DNA of 64,000 nucleotides from Nocardioides xinjiangensis (GCF_017916455.1 NZ_JAFMSY010000001.1:1099977-1163976); one strand, 5' to 3'. Shown: positions 24,355 to 32,453, counted from the first letter of the stretch. Notes: generated by a model not told the origin, from the sequence alone. Numbers and translations are program-made.

Positions 24355-25596
24355 CTCGCGCTGCTGGTTGGCGGCACCGTCGCCGTGATCGCGCTGTACG
24401 GCGTCCCGCGGGCGTACGTCCTGGCCGACCTCGTGGAGCACCAGCAGGAGCACGAGATGCAGCGGGTCGTCGACACGATGGCCGCCGTCCTCGCGGTGCA
24501 GGAGGAGCGCGACCTCCCGGTCGCCCGGTCGTCCCTCGAGCAGGCGCTCGGCGAGGCCGAGAGCATCGTCCACGTCGCGGCCGACGGCACCACCACGCGC
24601 GCCGGTGACTCCTTCGAGCCCGACGACTCGGACCTGGTCGTCACCGCCTCGGTCGACGGCGGCGGCCGGCTGACCCTGACGCGGTCGGGGACGGTCGTCG
24701 AGGAGGGCGTGGCGGACGCGATCATGCCGCTGGTCCTGCTCGGGGTCGCGCTGCTCGCCGCGTCGGCGGTCGCCGCGCTGTTCCTGGCACGCCGGCTGTC
24801 CCGCCCCTTCCAGGAGCTCGCCGGCGTCGCCACCGCCCTGGGCCAGGGGCGCTTCCACCAGGACGTGCCGCACTACGCCGTCCCCGAGGCCGAGGCCATC
24901 GGCACCGCCCTGCGCCGCAGCGCCGCCCAGCTCGACGCCCTCGTCCAGCGCGAGCGCGAGTTCGCCGTCAACGCCTCCCACGAGCTGCTGACCCCGATCA
25001 CCGGGCTCAACCTGCAGCTCGAGGACCTGCGGCACTGGCCGGAGACCGCGCCCGCGGTCGCAGAGGAGCTGGCGACGGCGCTCGAGACCATCGACCGCCT
25101 CGGCTCGACCATCCAGGAGCTGCTCGCGCAGGACCGCGACACGCGCCGCACCGGCACGCTCGACGTCGACCTCGCCGCCCTCGTCCGGCACGTCATCGCG
25201 GACTGGCGGCAGACGGAGACAGGCCAGCGGCGGGAGGTCAGGTTCGAGTCGTCGGGCACCGTGCCGGCCCGGGTGGCGCCGGAGGAGCTCACCGAGCTGC
25301 TCGAGATGCTGCTCGACCACGCGGCGCGGCACACGCCCGGCGTGATCGTGGTGGACTGCGCCGAGCTCGACACCCACCTCCGGGTCCGGGTCGGGGACGC
25401 CGACCAGCCGACCGCCGGCAGCGCGGCGACGCACCGGCAGCTGCAGGGCGCGCTGCCCGCCGGCGACGACGTGGAGCAGGGGCTGGAGAAGGCCGCCGAG
25501 CTGGCGGAGGCGCTGGGCGGCTACCTCGTGCGCGACGAGAGCGGCAGCTCGCGGTTCCTGCTGATGCTGCCCCGGACCGCCGCGTCCGCGGGATAG
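24340..25596 (+). CDS. Histidine kinase-like protein with degenerate ATPase domain
   Basis: A 418-residue membrane protein of the EnvZ/PhoQ layout: membrane helix about 5-25, extracytoplasmic domain 26-125, second helix 128-150, HAMP-like region 151-200 and a HisKA domain with phospho-acceptor His214 in NASHELLTPITGL. The ATP-binding half is abnormal: the N-box position reads EMLLDHAARHTP with Met and His in place of both Asn, the G1 box DxGxG is VGDADQPTAG, and the region after it is short. It may act as phosphatase or scaffold, with phosphate coming from the kinase at 25634. ATG 24340 is the only start in frame after a stop; GTG at 24328 is an alternative. Confidence 0.85.
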   Translation: MRDRLLALLVGGTVAVIALYGVPRAYVLADLVEHQQEHEMQRVVDTMAAVLAVQEERDLPVARSSLEQALGEAESIVHVAADGTTTRAGDSFEPDDSDLVVTASVDGGGRLTLTRSGTVVEEGVADAIMPLVLLGVALLAASAVAALFLARRLSRPFQELAGVATALGQGRFHQDVPHYAVPEAEAIGTALRRSAAQLDALVQREREFAVNASHELLTPITGLNLQLEDLRHWPETAPAVAEELATALETIDRLGSTIQELLAQDRDTRRTGTLDVDLAALVRHVIADWRQTETGQRREVRFESSGTVPARVAPEELTELLEMLLDHAARHTPGVIVVDCAELDTHLRVRVGDADQPTAGSAATHRQLQGALPAGDDVEQGLEKAAELAEALGGYLVRDESGSSRFLLMLPRTAASAG

Positions 25597-25633
25597 GCTC
25601 GTCGCACCGCACCGCACCGCGAGAGGACGAGGC

Positions 25634-26833
25634 TTGGACGACGTCGAGCGCCTGAGCCAGGACAAGGTCGAGCAGTACGACGTCCTGCACGCGCCGCCGA
25701 GTGCCGACCTGCAGGCCCTGGTGGACCTGGCGGCGCAGGTCGCCGGCGCGCCGATGGCCGCCATCAACCTGCTCACGAGCACCGAGCAGCACATGATCGC
25801 GACGTCCGGCATCGGGCCGTCGGTCTGCGCCCGTGAGGACTCCATGTGCGCGGTCGTGGCCACCGATCCCGGCCCGGTGGTCGTGCCGGACGCCACCGTG
25901 GACGACCGGTTCTCGTCGAACCCGTTCGTTACCGGCGTGCTGGACCGGTTCCGCTTCTACGCCTCCGCACCCCTCGTCGCTCCCGACGGCGTGCCCGTGG
26001 GTCGGCTCTGCGTGTTCGACCACCAGCCCCGCGAGCTCGACCAGCGGCAGCAGGAGACGCTGGTGGTCCTGGCGGACCGCGTGATGGACGTCCTGGAGCT
26101 GCGGCTGCGCACCCGCCAGCTGGAGGCGTCCCTCGGCGAGCTGACCGCCGTGCGCGACGAGCTCCGGCGCTCCAACCGTGACCTCAGCAACTTCGCCCAG
26201 CAGGTCAGCCACGACCTGCGCACGCCGCTCACCGGCATCCTGGCCAACGCCGAGCTGCTCGCGGGCGAGCCGGTCGTGCAGGCCGACGACGACCTCCGCG
26301 TGGTGGTGGACGACATCCTCCTCAGCGGCCGCCGGATGAACGACCTCATCGGCCAGGTGCTGGCGTACGGCCAGGAGGGCGGGCGCCTGTCGGTGCGCCC
26401 GACGTCGTTGCGCGAGGTGTTCCACCGCGCGCGCGCCGACATCGGCCGGCTCGTCGCGGAGCGTGGTGCGGTGGTGGAGCTCGGCGAGCTGCCGGTCGTG
26501 CCGTGCGACCCCGACCTCGTCTACTCGGTCGCGCTCAACCTGCTCGGCAACGCCGTGAAGTTCGCTCGCCCGGGCGTCGCCCCACGCGTGTGCGTGTCGG
26601 CGGAGCGGTCGGCGGACCGCGTGCGGGTGCGGGTCAGCGACAACGGCATCGGGATCCCCGCCGACCGCGTGGACGACGTCTTCGGTTTGTTCGTGCGGGG
26701 CGGCTCGGAGGCCGAGGGACACGGGATCGGGCTGGCGACGACCGCGCGCATCATCGAGGCGCACGGCGGCCACGTCGGCGTGGAGGCCGGCGACGGGCCG
26801 GGCACGACGGTCTGGTTCGAGCTGCCGGCCTGA
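25634..26833 (+). CDS. GAF-domain sensor histidine kinase
   Basis: A 399-residue cytoplasmic kinase. A GAF domain occupies about 15-155 (LVDLAAQVAGAPMAAINLLTS, FRFYASAPLVAPDGVPVGRL), a short coiled coil about 158-185, then HisKA with His193 (QQVSHDLRTPLTGILANAEL) and a complete HATPase domain: NLLGNAVKFARPG, VSDNGIGIPADR, EGHGIGLATTARIIEAHGG. TTG start at 25634 after GAGGACGAGG. It follows the degenerate kinase by 37 bp on the same strand and could supply its missing phosphotransfer activity; no separate regulator gene follows. Confidence 0.88.
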   Translation: MDDVERLSQDKVEQYDVLHAPPSADLQALVDLAAQVAGAPMAAINLLTSTEQHMIATSGIGPSVCAREDSMCAVVATDPGPVVVPDATVDDRFSSNPFVTGVLDRFRFYASAPLVAPDGVPVGRLCVFDHQPRELDQRQQETLVVLADRVMDVLELRLRTRQLEASLGELTAVRDELRRSNRDLSNFAQQVSHDLRTPLTGILANAELLAGEPVVQADDDLRVVVDDILLSGRRMNDLIGQVLAYGQEGGRLSVRPTSLREVFHRARADIGRLVAERGAVVELGELPVVPCDPDLVYSVALNLLGNAVKFARPGVAPRVCVSAERSADRVRVRVSDNGIGIPADRVDDVFGLFVRGGSEAEGHGIGLATTARIIEAHGGHVGVEAGDGPGTTVWFELPA

Positions 26834-26915
26834 GCTCGCCGGCCGGAGCTCGCCGACCGGCGCCCTCCGACCGGGCCCCCCCGACCGGGACCCTCCGACC
26901 GGGGGCCTTCCGGGG
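26832..26915 (+). repeat. 14-bp tandem repeat between kinase and TasA-like copy 2
   Basis: Five in-register 14-base units from 26832 (two start GAGCTCGCCG, later ones are G-x-CCC-x-CCGACCG) plus a decayed sixth. The array starts at the kinase stop codon and ends 13 bp before the 682-bp duplication. Confidence 0.7.
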
Positions 26916-26928
26916 TCGGTGCAGGGGT

Positions 26929-27610
26929 GTGCGCGACCGTAGCGAACTGTGCGGTTCGCGTGGCGCACGAGCAGCCTCAGCGCGACGTGCGCGTGGAGCA
27001 GCGCTCCGTAGCGTTCTTCTCATCAACCACCGATCCCCGCACACGCCCCAGGAGCACCCCGTGACCACCACCGCCGCCGCCACCCGCCGCAAGGTCCTCA
27101 TCCCCCTCGCCACCCTCGCGGCCGCCGGCGCCATCGCCGTGGGCTCCGGCGCCACCTTCACCTCCACCACCGGCAACACCGCCTCCGCCGTCACCTCCGG
27201 CACCCTCAAGCACACCAACTCCAAGGACGGCAAGGCCGTCTTCGACCTCACCAACCTCAAGCCCGGCGACACCCTCAACGGCACCCTGACCCTCACCAAC
27301 ACCGGGTCCCTTCCCGCCGCCTTCACCCTCACCGAGGTCTCCTCCACCAACGCCTTCACCGGCGCCAACCTCAGCCTCGCCATCACCGACACCACCACCG
27401 GCGCCACCGTCTACACCGGCACCTTCGGCGGCCTCGTCGACGGCACCAAGACCGCCCTCGGCACCTACGCCGCCGGCGACGCCCACACCTACACCTTCAC
27501 CGTCAAGCTCGCCCAGGACACCCCCAACGCCGACCAGGGCAAGAGCGCCAACGCCGTCTACCAGTGGGACTCCGTCCAGCTCGACGGCACCACCTACAAC
27601 CAGTGAGTCG
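26929..27610 (+). repeat. 682-bp direct duplication, copy 2
   Basis: Matches 19650-20331 with a single difference (A at 27000). Same orientation. The upstream inverted repeats are at 26929-26968. Confidence 0.95.
27061..27606 (+). CDS. TasA-like secreted protein with SipW-type signal peptide, copy 2
   Basis: The 181-residue product is identical to that at 19782-20327, with the same GTG start, AGGAG site and upstream region. As in copy 1, the SipW-type signal peptide ends around residues 30-33 and the mature part is a TasA/camelysin-like beta domain. Unlike copy 1 it is followed by a strong terminator and no protease gene, so it is a stand-alone unit at the other end of the locus. Identity at third codon positions shows recent duplication or ongoing gene conversion. 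Confidence 0.85.
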   Translation: MTTTAAATRRKVLIPLATLAAAGAIAVGSGATFTSTTGNTASAVTSGTLKHTNSKDGKAVFDLTNLKPGDTLNGTLTLTNTGSLPAAFTLTEVSSTNAFTGANLSLAITDTTTGATVYTGTFGGLVDGTKTALGTYAAGDAHTYTFTVKLAQDTPNADQGKSANAVYQWDSVQLDGTTYNQ

Positions 27611-27668
27611 AGGCGGACGACCGAGCGCTCTCCCCCGACGCGTTCCTCGTCCGCTGACGAGCTGGTGT

Positions 27669-27701
27669 GAGGGGCGTCCCGTCCCCCGCGGGACGCCCCT
27701 C
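27669..27701 (+). terminator. Rho-independent terminator after TasA-like copy 2
   Basis: Perfect 13-bp stem, arms 27669-27681 and 27689-27701 (GAGGGGCGTCCCG and complement), 7-base loop, followed by TGTCTGTCTGC. Confidence 0.8.
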
Positions 27702-27804
27702 TGTCTGTCTGCACCACCGCTCGTGCCCGACGTCGCGATCCAGCACCGGGCTCGGGCGCGCGGGTCGACGACGATCCGCGGGCCGCTCGCGCGATGATCG
27801 CTTC

Positions 27805-28194
27805 ATGACGGAGCGCAACGTCCTCGGCGGCGACCTGGAGCCCTGCGGCACCGACCCCCTGACCGGCTTCCACCGCGACGGCACCTGCACGGTCGGCCCG
27901 CAGGACGTCGGCCTGCACGCGATCTGCGCGGTGATGACCGAGGAGTTCCTCGCCCACCAGGCGTCGGTGGGCAACGACCTGTCCACCCCGCGCCCCGAGT
28001 GGCACTTCCCGGGCCTCGTGCCGGGCGACCGCTGGTGCGTGGTCGCCGTCCGCTGGGTCCAGGCGTACGACGCCGGGGTCGCGGCGCCCGTCGTGCTGGC
28101 GGCCACCTCGGAGCGCGCCCTCGACGTCGTACCCCTCGAGGTGCTGCGCACGCACGCCGTCGACGTGCCGCCGGACCTCAGCTCTCTGGACTGA
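27805..28194 (+). CDS. DUF2237 family protein
   Basis: A 129-residue soluble protein covering the whole DUF2237 family: NVLGGDLEPCGTDPLTGF, GPQDVGLHAICAVMTEEFL, GNDLSTPRPEWHFPGLVPGD, RWCVVAVRW and VVPLEVLRTHA. Function is unknown; conserved Cys and His residues are consistent with a catalytic or metal site. ATG at 27805 is preferred to an upstream in-frame GTG because the family begins at this point. Single gene. Confidence 0.9.
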   Translation: MTERNVLGGDLEPCGTDPLTGFHRDGTCTVGPQDVGLHAICAVMTEEFLAHQASVGNDLSTPRPEWHFPGLVPGDRWCVVAVRWVQAYDAGVAAPVVLAATSERALDVVPLEVLRTHAVDVPPDLSSLD

Positions 28195-28225
28195 CCCTCG
28201 AGTCGTCGCGTGCCACCATGAGGCG

Positions 28226-29059
28226 GTGGCCCGATCAGGCGTCAGGAGGCTCGTCGTGGCGCTCGTGGTCGTGGTGGTGCTCCTCGCGCTGGCGCTGGCG
28301 GCCGTGTGGGGCCTGCAGCGGCAGCTCATCTACTTCCCCGACACGAGCGACGTACCGCCGGCCGGCGAGGTGCTGCCCGGGGCGCGCGACGTGACGCTGG
28401 AGACGGCCGACGGCCTGGAGCTGGGCGCGTGGTACCTGCCGGCCGACGCCGCGACCGACACCGGCATGGCGGTGCTGATGGCTCCCGGCAACGGCGGCAA
28501 CCGCGCCGGACGGACCGGCCTCGCCCGCCTGCTCGCCGACCGCGGGTTCGGCGTGCTGCTGATGGACTACCGCGGCTACGGCGGCAACCCCGGGAGCCCC
28601 ACCGAGGACGGCCTGGCTGCCGATGCCGACGCGGCGGTGCGGGCGCTCGCCGACCTCGGCCATCCCCTCGACCGCACGATCTTCTTCGGTGAGTCCCTCG
28701 GCACGGGCGTCGTCGCCGGGCTGCAGGAGCGGCACCGTCCGGCCGGAGTCGTGCTGCGCTCGCCGTTCACCGAGCTGGCCGACGTCGGCGCGCACCACTA
28801 CCCGTGGCTCCCCGTGCGCACGCTGCTCCGCGACCGGTTCCCCGTCCTCGACCCGCTCGCCGCGAGCGACGTGCCCGTCACCGTGGTCTACGGCGACCGT
28901 GACGGCGTCGTACCCACCGAGCTCAGCGACCGAGTCGCCGACGGCGTCCGCTCGCTGGTGGAGCGCGTCGTCCTCCGCGGCGCTGACCACAACGACCCGG
29001 TGATGTTCGGTCCGCGGGTGGCCGACGCGGTCGCGCGGCTGGCGCGCGAGGTGCGCTGA
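28226..29059 (+). CDS. Membrane-anchored alpha/beta hydrolase (ABHD13-like)
   Basis: A 277-residue serine hydrolase. One N-terminal membrane segment (VVALVVVVVLLALALAAVWGL, about 9-29) is followed by LQRQLIYFPD, typical of the BEM46/ABHD13 group, and the alpha/beta-hydrolase core: oxyanion region MAPGNGGNR, nucleophile elbow FFGESLGTG, acid in VYGDRDGVVP and catalytic His in RGADHNDP. Expected to act on the outer face or at the membrane. GTG start at 28226. Convergent with the next gene after 16 bp. Substrate unknown. Confidence 0.86.
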   Translation: MARSGVRRLVVALVVVVVLLALALAAVWGLQRQLIYFPDTSDVPPAGEVLPGARDVTLETADGLELGAWYLPADAATDTGMAVLMAPGNGGNRAGRTGLARLLADRGFGVLLMDYRGYGGNPGSPTEDGLAADADAAVRALADLGHPLDRTIFFGESLGTGVVAGLQERHRPAGVVLRSPFTELADVGAHHYPWLPVRTLLRDRFPVLDPLAASDVPVTVVYGDRDGVVPTELSDRVADGVRSLVERVVLRGADHNDPVMFGPRVADAVARLAREVR

Positions 29060-29075
29060 CGGCCGTCGCGGGGGC

Positions 29076-29846
29076 TCAGGCGGGCGGCAGGCTGTCCCGC
29101 GTGCCGAGCACCGGGCGGGAGGCCGGCTCGGCGACCGCCTTCGCGATGACGTACGACGCCAGGGTGCTGCCGCCGGCCAGGTACCGGGTGTCGACCCGCA
29201 GCGTGCCGCTGTCGGTCACCGGCTTCCAGGCGCGGCCCCGCGGCCCCGTGCGGGTCGTGGTCGGGGTGCGGTCCGGCCGCACCAGCACGGGCATCGGCTG
29301 CTGCGGCACGACCCCCGTGACGTCGTCCCACGGCACCTCGACCGCGACACCGCGGTCCTCGTGGCGCAACCGGGTCGGCGTCAGCCAGAGGCCCCCGGCG
29401 AAGCGGCCCCCGAGGTGGATCGCGCTGCTCCAGCCGAGCCACGCCGCGACCAGACCGAGCGCGATCGTCCAGAGCCAGCCCTCGTCCAGTGCGGCGAAGA
29501 CGGCACCGAGGGCGGCGACGGCGGCCAGGCCGGCCAGCAGCCCCGACGACACCAGGGTCGGTCCGGTGGCCCGGGGCAGGTGGAGGGCGCCCTCCCCGTC
29601 GAGGGTCGCCAGCCGGGCGCGGGGCGGGTCGCGCCGCACCTGGAGCTCGACCACCTCGCGGGCCACTCCGCCGACGGCCGCCACGAGGAGGACCAGCCCG
29701 GCGCACAGGAAGCCCCGGCCCAACGTGGTGTGCAGGCCGAGCAGTCCCATGCCGGTCAGCGGCACCCCGAGGCCGAGCAGCACGACGATGCCGAACCAGC
29801 TGAGAATCCGCATGCCGGCGGGCCGCACCTCCGTCGTCGTCGTCAC
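29076..29846 (-). CDS. Membrane protein of unknown function beside a type VII-like cluster
   Basis: A 256-residue protein with four likely membrane helices: two at about 13-60 (WFGIVVLLGLGVPLTGMGLL, FLCAGLVLLVAAVGGVA) and two at about 100-145, followed by a C-terminal soluble beta-rich part with LTPTRLRHEDRGVAVEVPWDD, which resembles a PH-like bacterial domain. No family assigned. It lies 61 bp after the 390-residue putative secreted protein on the same strand; an immunity or export role is possible but not shown. Confidence 0.72.
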   Translation of the reverse strand: MTTTTEVRPAGMRILSWFGIVVLLGLGVPLTGMGLLGLHTTLGRGFLCAGLVLLVAAVGGVAREVVELQVRRDPPRARLATLDGEGALHLPRATGPTLVSSGLLAGLAAVAALGAVFAALDEGWLWTIALGLVAAWLGWSSAIHLGGRFAGGLWLTPTRLRHEDRGVAVEVPWDDVTGVVPQQPMPVLVRPDRTPTTTRTGPRGRAWKPVTDSGTLRVDTRYLAGGSTLASYVIAKAVAEPASRPVLGTRDSLPPA

Positions 29847-29907
29847 GGCAGCACCCTCTCATCCGGCGCCTCGGGCACCCTCCGGCGCATCAGGCTCATC
29901 GTCGTCG

Positions 29908-31080
29908 TCAGTCGAACAGTCCGCCGATGCCGTCGACGATCGCGCCGCCGACGTCCGCGATGGCCTCGCCGGTCTCGACCACCGCGTCGACGCCGGCGAG
30001 GACGGCGTCGCCGACGTCTCCGCCGTTCTCCCAGAGCTCGTCGATCATGCCGGAGGTGAAGATGCCGACGCCGGCACCCACGACGGTGCCCACGACGGTG
30101 CCGACCGGTCCGCCGATCGCCGTGCCGACGAGCGCGCCGGTGCCCACGGACGCGGCGAAGCCTCCGAGGTTGGAGGTGACGGCCTGCTCGGCACTCTCCT
30201 GGTTGGGGCCGTGCATGTCGTAGAAGATGCCGCCGACCGCGAGGACGCCACCGAGCGCGACGGGAGCGAAGCGGGCCGCGTTGGCCAGCCGGGAGGCTCG
30301 CGCCAGGTCGTCGGCGGCGCCGGCAGCGGTGCTGCGCCAGTGGTCGAGGTCGTCGTAGAACTGCGCGGCGTTGGACACCCGGCCGGTGTTGCGCAGCCGG
30401 TCGAGGTAGTCGGCGGAGAGGTCGGCGAAGTACTGCGCGTTGCCGCGCAGCGCGCTGGCCTGGACCTCCGTCAGGGCGCCGGCGAGGCCGCCCGCGACGG
30501 AGGTGAGGTTGAACGCCCACGTCGGCGCGTCCATCGCCCGATTGGCTGCGGACACGCGCTCCCACGCGCGCTCGATGTCGGACCACACCTCCTCGGCGCG
30601 GGTGACGAGCTCGTTGTAGGCGCGGATCCTGTCCTGGTGGGCGTCGTACGCCGCCACGTCGGCGTTGTGGGCGTCGACCTGCCCCGGCGACGCGTCGACC
30701 GGCGGCTCGCCGGGACGGGCCGGTCCTGCGCCCGGCGACTGGATGACGAAGCCCGACACCGTGAGCCCGGCGCCGCGGGCATCGGCCCGGATGCCCTCCA
30801 TCCGCTGCTGGCAGCCCTCCAGCGACCCGGCGTACTCGCGGAAGGCGGTGCACACGCTGGTGGCGCCCTCACGCAGGTCCTCCGCGACCCGGACGGCCCG
30901 TCCCATCGCCCCCTCGAACGCCGCGCCGGCCTCACCGCGCCAGTCACCGCCGGCCCCGGTGCGGGAGTCGGCGAACGCGTCCACGCCGGCCCGGATGGCG
31001 GGGCGCAGGGTGTCGCCGACCCAGTCGGCGCCGGCGCGGATGGACGCCGGCGAGCCGGTGATCTCGGTGTCAATCGACAC
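29908..31080 (-). CDS. Putative type VII-secreted protein with N-terminal WXG-like helices and glycine-zipper C-terminus
   Basis: A 390-residue protein. The first about 230 residues are helical and contain SPASIRAGADWVGDTLRPAI, DWRGEAGAAFEGAMGRAV (W-x-G-x-A in a helical hairpin) and repeated heptad-like stretches, as in N-terminal targeting domains of type VII secretion substrates. The C-terminal part has a glycine zipper (VGTAIGGPVGTVVGTVVGAG, about 325-345) able to insert in membranes. No enzymatic toxin motif seen. GTG at 31078-31080 overlaps the preceding gene by 11 bp. A membrane-active toxin or surface protein are both possible. Confidence 0.7.
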   Translation of the reverse strand: MSIDTEITGSPASIRAGADWVGDTLRPAIRAGVDAFADSRTGAGGDWRGEAGAAFEGAMGRAVRVAEDLREGATSVCTAFREYAGSLEGCQQRMEGIRADARGAGLTVSGFVIQSPGAGPARPGEPPVDASPGQVDAHNADVAAYDAHQDRIRAYNELVTRAEEVWSDIERAWERVSAANRAMDAPTWAFNLTSVAGGLAGALTEVQASALRGNAQYFADLSADYLDRLRNTGRVSNAAQFYDDLDHWRSTAAGAADDLARASRLANAARFAPVALGGVLAVGGIFYDMHGPNQESAEQAVTSNLGGFAASVGTGALVGTAIGGPVGTVVGTVVGAGVGIFTSGMIDELWENGGDVGDAVLAGVDAVVETGEAIADVGGAIVDGIGGLFD

Positions 31081-31360
31081 GGGGACCTCCGCCCGCGAAC
31101 GTGGACGCGACGTCGGCGTCGCTCGCCCAGAAGTCGGCGTCGGTCGCGCCCACCTGCGAGCTGGTGACGCTCAGGCCCTCCGACATCGAGGCCGCGCTGT
31201 CGACCAGCTTCGAGAGCATCGCGGTCAGCAGCGGCGTCATGTCGCCGCCGTCGACGCTCGTGGGCGCGGACCCGGCGGTCTCCTCGACGTCTGCCGCCGC
31301 CGCGTCGAGGTGACCCCGGATCGCGCCGAGGGTGGCTGGTGGGACACGGACCTCACTCAC
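31070..31360 (-). CDS. Small WXG100/EspC-like helical protein
   Basis: A 96-residue protein predicted as two long helices joined by a Gly/Asp turn (SVDGGDMTPLL), with DADFWASDADVASTF near the C-terminus, similar in size and layout to WXG100/EspC partners of type VII substrates, although no exact W-x-G is present. GTG at 31358-31360 has GGAGGGGG upstream and overlaps the upstream gene by 8 bp; its end overlaps the downstream substrate-like gene by 11 bp. Tight overlap suggests co-translation and a stoichiometric complex (inference). Confidence 0.65.
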   Translation of the reverse strand: MSEVRVPPATLGAIRGHLDAAAADVEETAGSAPTSVDGGDMTPLLTAMLSKLVDSAASMSEGLSVTSSQVGATDADFWASDADVASTFAGGGPRVD

Positions 31361-31619
31361 CGCGGGCCCCCTCCGGGTGCAGCTCGCGGTCGAGGAAGAG
31401 CAGGTCGTAGGGCACCTGCTCGAACGCGTGCTGCAGGTCGTCGACCCCCAGGAGGACCCAGCGGGCGTCGTCGCCGTACTGCTCCTCGAGCCGGTCGATG
31501 GCGGAGTAGACGAACAGTGCGGTGCGGCCGTCGCGCATCTCGTGCATCCGGATCCGGGTCGCGCCGTCGAGGTCGATCGTCGGTGCGTACACGACCGGTG
31601 GAAGGGTGGGCTGTCCCAT
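31353..31619 (-). CDS. SAV_915-like / SseB-like small protein
   Basis: An 88-residue protein: PPVVYAPTIDLDG, MHEMRDGRTALFVYSAIDRLEEQYGDDARWVLL and VPYDLLFLDRELHPEG. The layout (a strand with charged residues, DGR-x-ALFVYSS-type segment, then a leucine-rich end) resembles the SAV_915/SseB-like proteins often found near type VII clusters in actinobacteria; function unknown. The start ATG 31617-31619 is chosen; GTG at 31682 would add 21 residues that do not look coding. First gene of the 29908-31619 unit. Confidence 0.55.
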   Translation of the reverse strand: MGQPTLPPVVYAPTIDLDGATRIRMHEMRDGRTALFVYSAIDRLEEQYGDDARWVLLGVDDLQHAFEQVPYDLLFLDRELHPEGARGE

Positions 31620-31802
31620 GAGGCGGAATGTTCCCACCACGTCGATCGGCAAACCCGGGCGGTGCGGGCTGTGGACGACCACCGCCTCTGGCTAGCCTGC
31701 TGCAACGCCGATCTCGGAGGATCTCGTGCTCAAGACCGTCTCCCGCCCGCCGCTCGGCACGATCATGCTGCCGGCGTCGTCCTGAGCTCGCCGAGGCAAG
31801 CC

Positions 31803-32453
31803 GTGTCGTCGCCCCTCCTCCCGCTCGTCGACCGCGCCGCGCGCCTGCTGGACCGGCCGGGGCGGGTGGTGCTGGGGATCGTCGGTCCGCCCGGCGCGGG
31901 ACAGTCGACACTGACCTCGCTGCTGCTCGCCTCGTTGGCCGCTCGCCTCGGCGAGGACACCCTGGGCCACCTGCCGATGGATGGCTTCCACCTCGCCGAC
32001 GTCCAGCTCGACCGGCTCGGCCGCCGCGAGCGCAAGGGTGCGCCGGACACCTTCGACGTCGACGGCTACGTCGCCTCGCTCGCGCGGTTGCACGACTTCC
32101 CCGACCGGACGCTGTACGTCCCCGGCTTCGAGCGGGACCTCGAGCAGCCCGTCGCCGCCGCGATCGCGATCGAGCCGTCGGTGCGGCTCGTGGTCACCGA
32201 GGGCAACTACCTGCTGCTGCCCGACGGCGGCTGGGAGCGCGTGCGCCCGCTGCTGGCCGAGGCGTGGTTCGTCGAGGTCGACGACGGCGTGCGCCGCTCG
32301 CGCCTGGTCCGGCGGCACGAGCAGTTCGGGAAGTCACCGGCCGGCGCCCGGGCGTGGGTGGAGGCCGTCGACGAGCCGAACGCCCGGCTGGTGTCAGCGA
32401 CGCGGGACGCGGCCGACGTCGTGGTGTCGCCGGGCCTGGGCGCGCTGGCCTGA
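31803..32453 (+). CDS. P-loop kinase of the nucleoside/pantothenate-kinase-like (YggC/FrcK) group with altered Walker A
   Basis: A 216-residue kinase-like protein. LGIVGPPGAGQSTLTSLLL is the Walker A loop but with Gln34 in the place of the invariant Lys (codon CAG; AAG would be Lys). Other family features are intact: HLPMDGFHLADVQL, RKGAPDTFDVDGYVASL, YVPGFERDLEQPV, VVTEGNYLLL and RLVRRHEQFGKSP. The family phosphorylates small alcohols such as nucleosides, fructose or pantothenate-like compounds. With Lys lost it may be inactive or changed in function. GTG 31803 follows GAGG at about 31793. A bidirectional terminator follows. Confidence 0.82.
   Translation: MSSPLLPLVDRAARLLDRPGRVVLGIVGPPGAGQSTLTSLLLASLAARLGEDTLGHLPMDGFHLADVQLDRLGRRERKGAPDTFDVDGYVASLARLHDFPDRTLYVPGFERDLEQPVAAAIAIEPSVRLVVTEGNYLLLPDGGWERVRPLLAEAWFVEVDDGVRRSRLVRRHEQFGKSPAGARAWVEAVDEPNARLVSATRDAADVVVSPGLGALA

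Noticed and set aside
31353..31682. Longer form of the SAV_915-like protein from GTG at 31682
   Set aside because: The extra 21 residues do not resemble the family and the region looks like promoter sequence; the later ATG is used, though with limited confidence.
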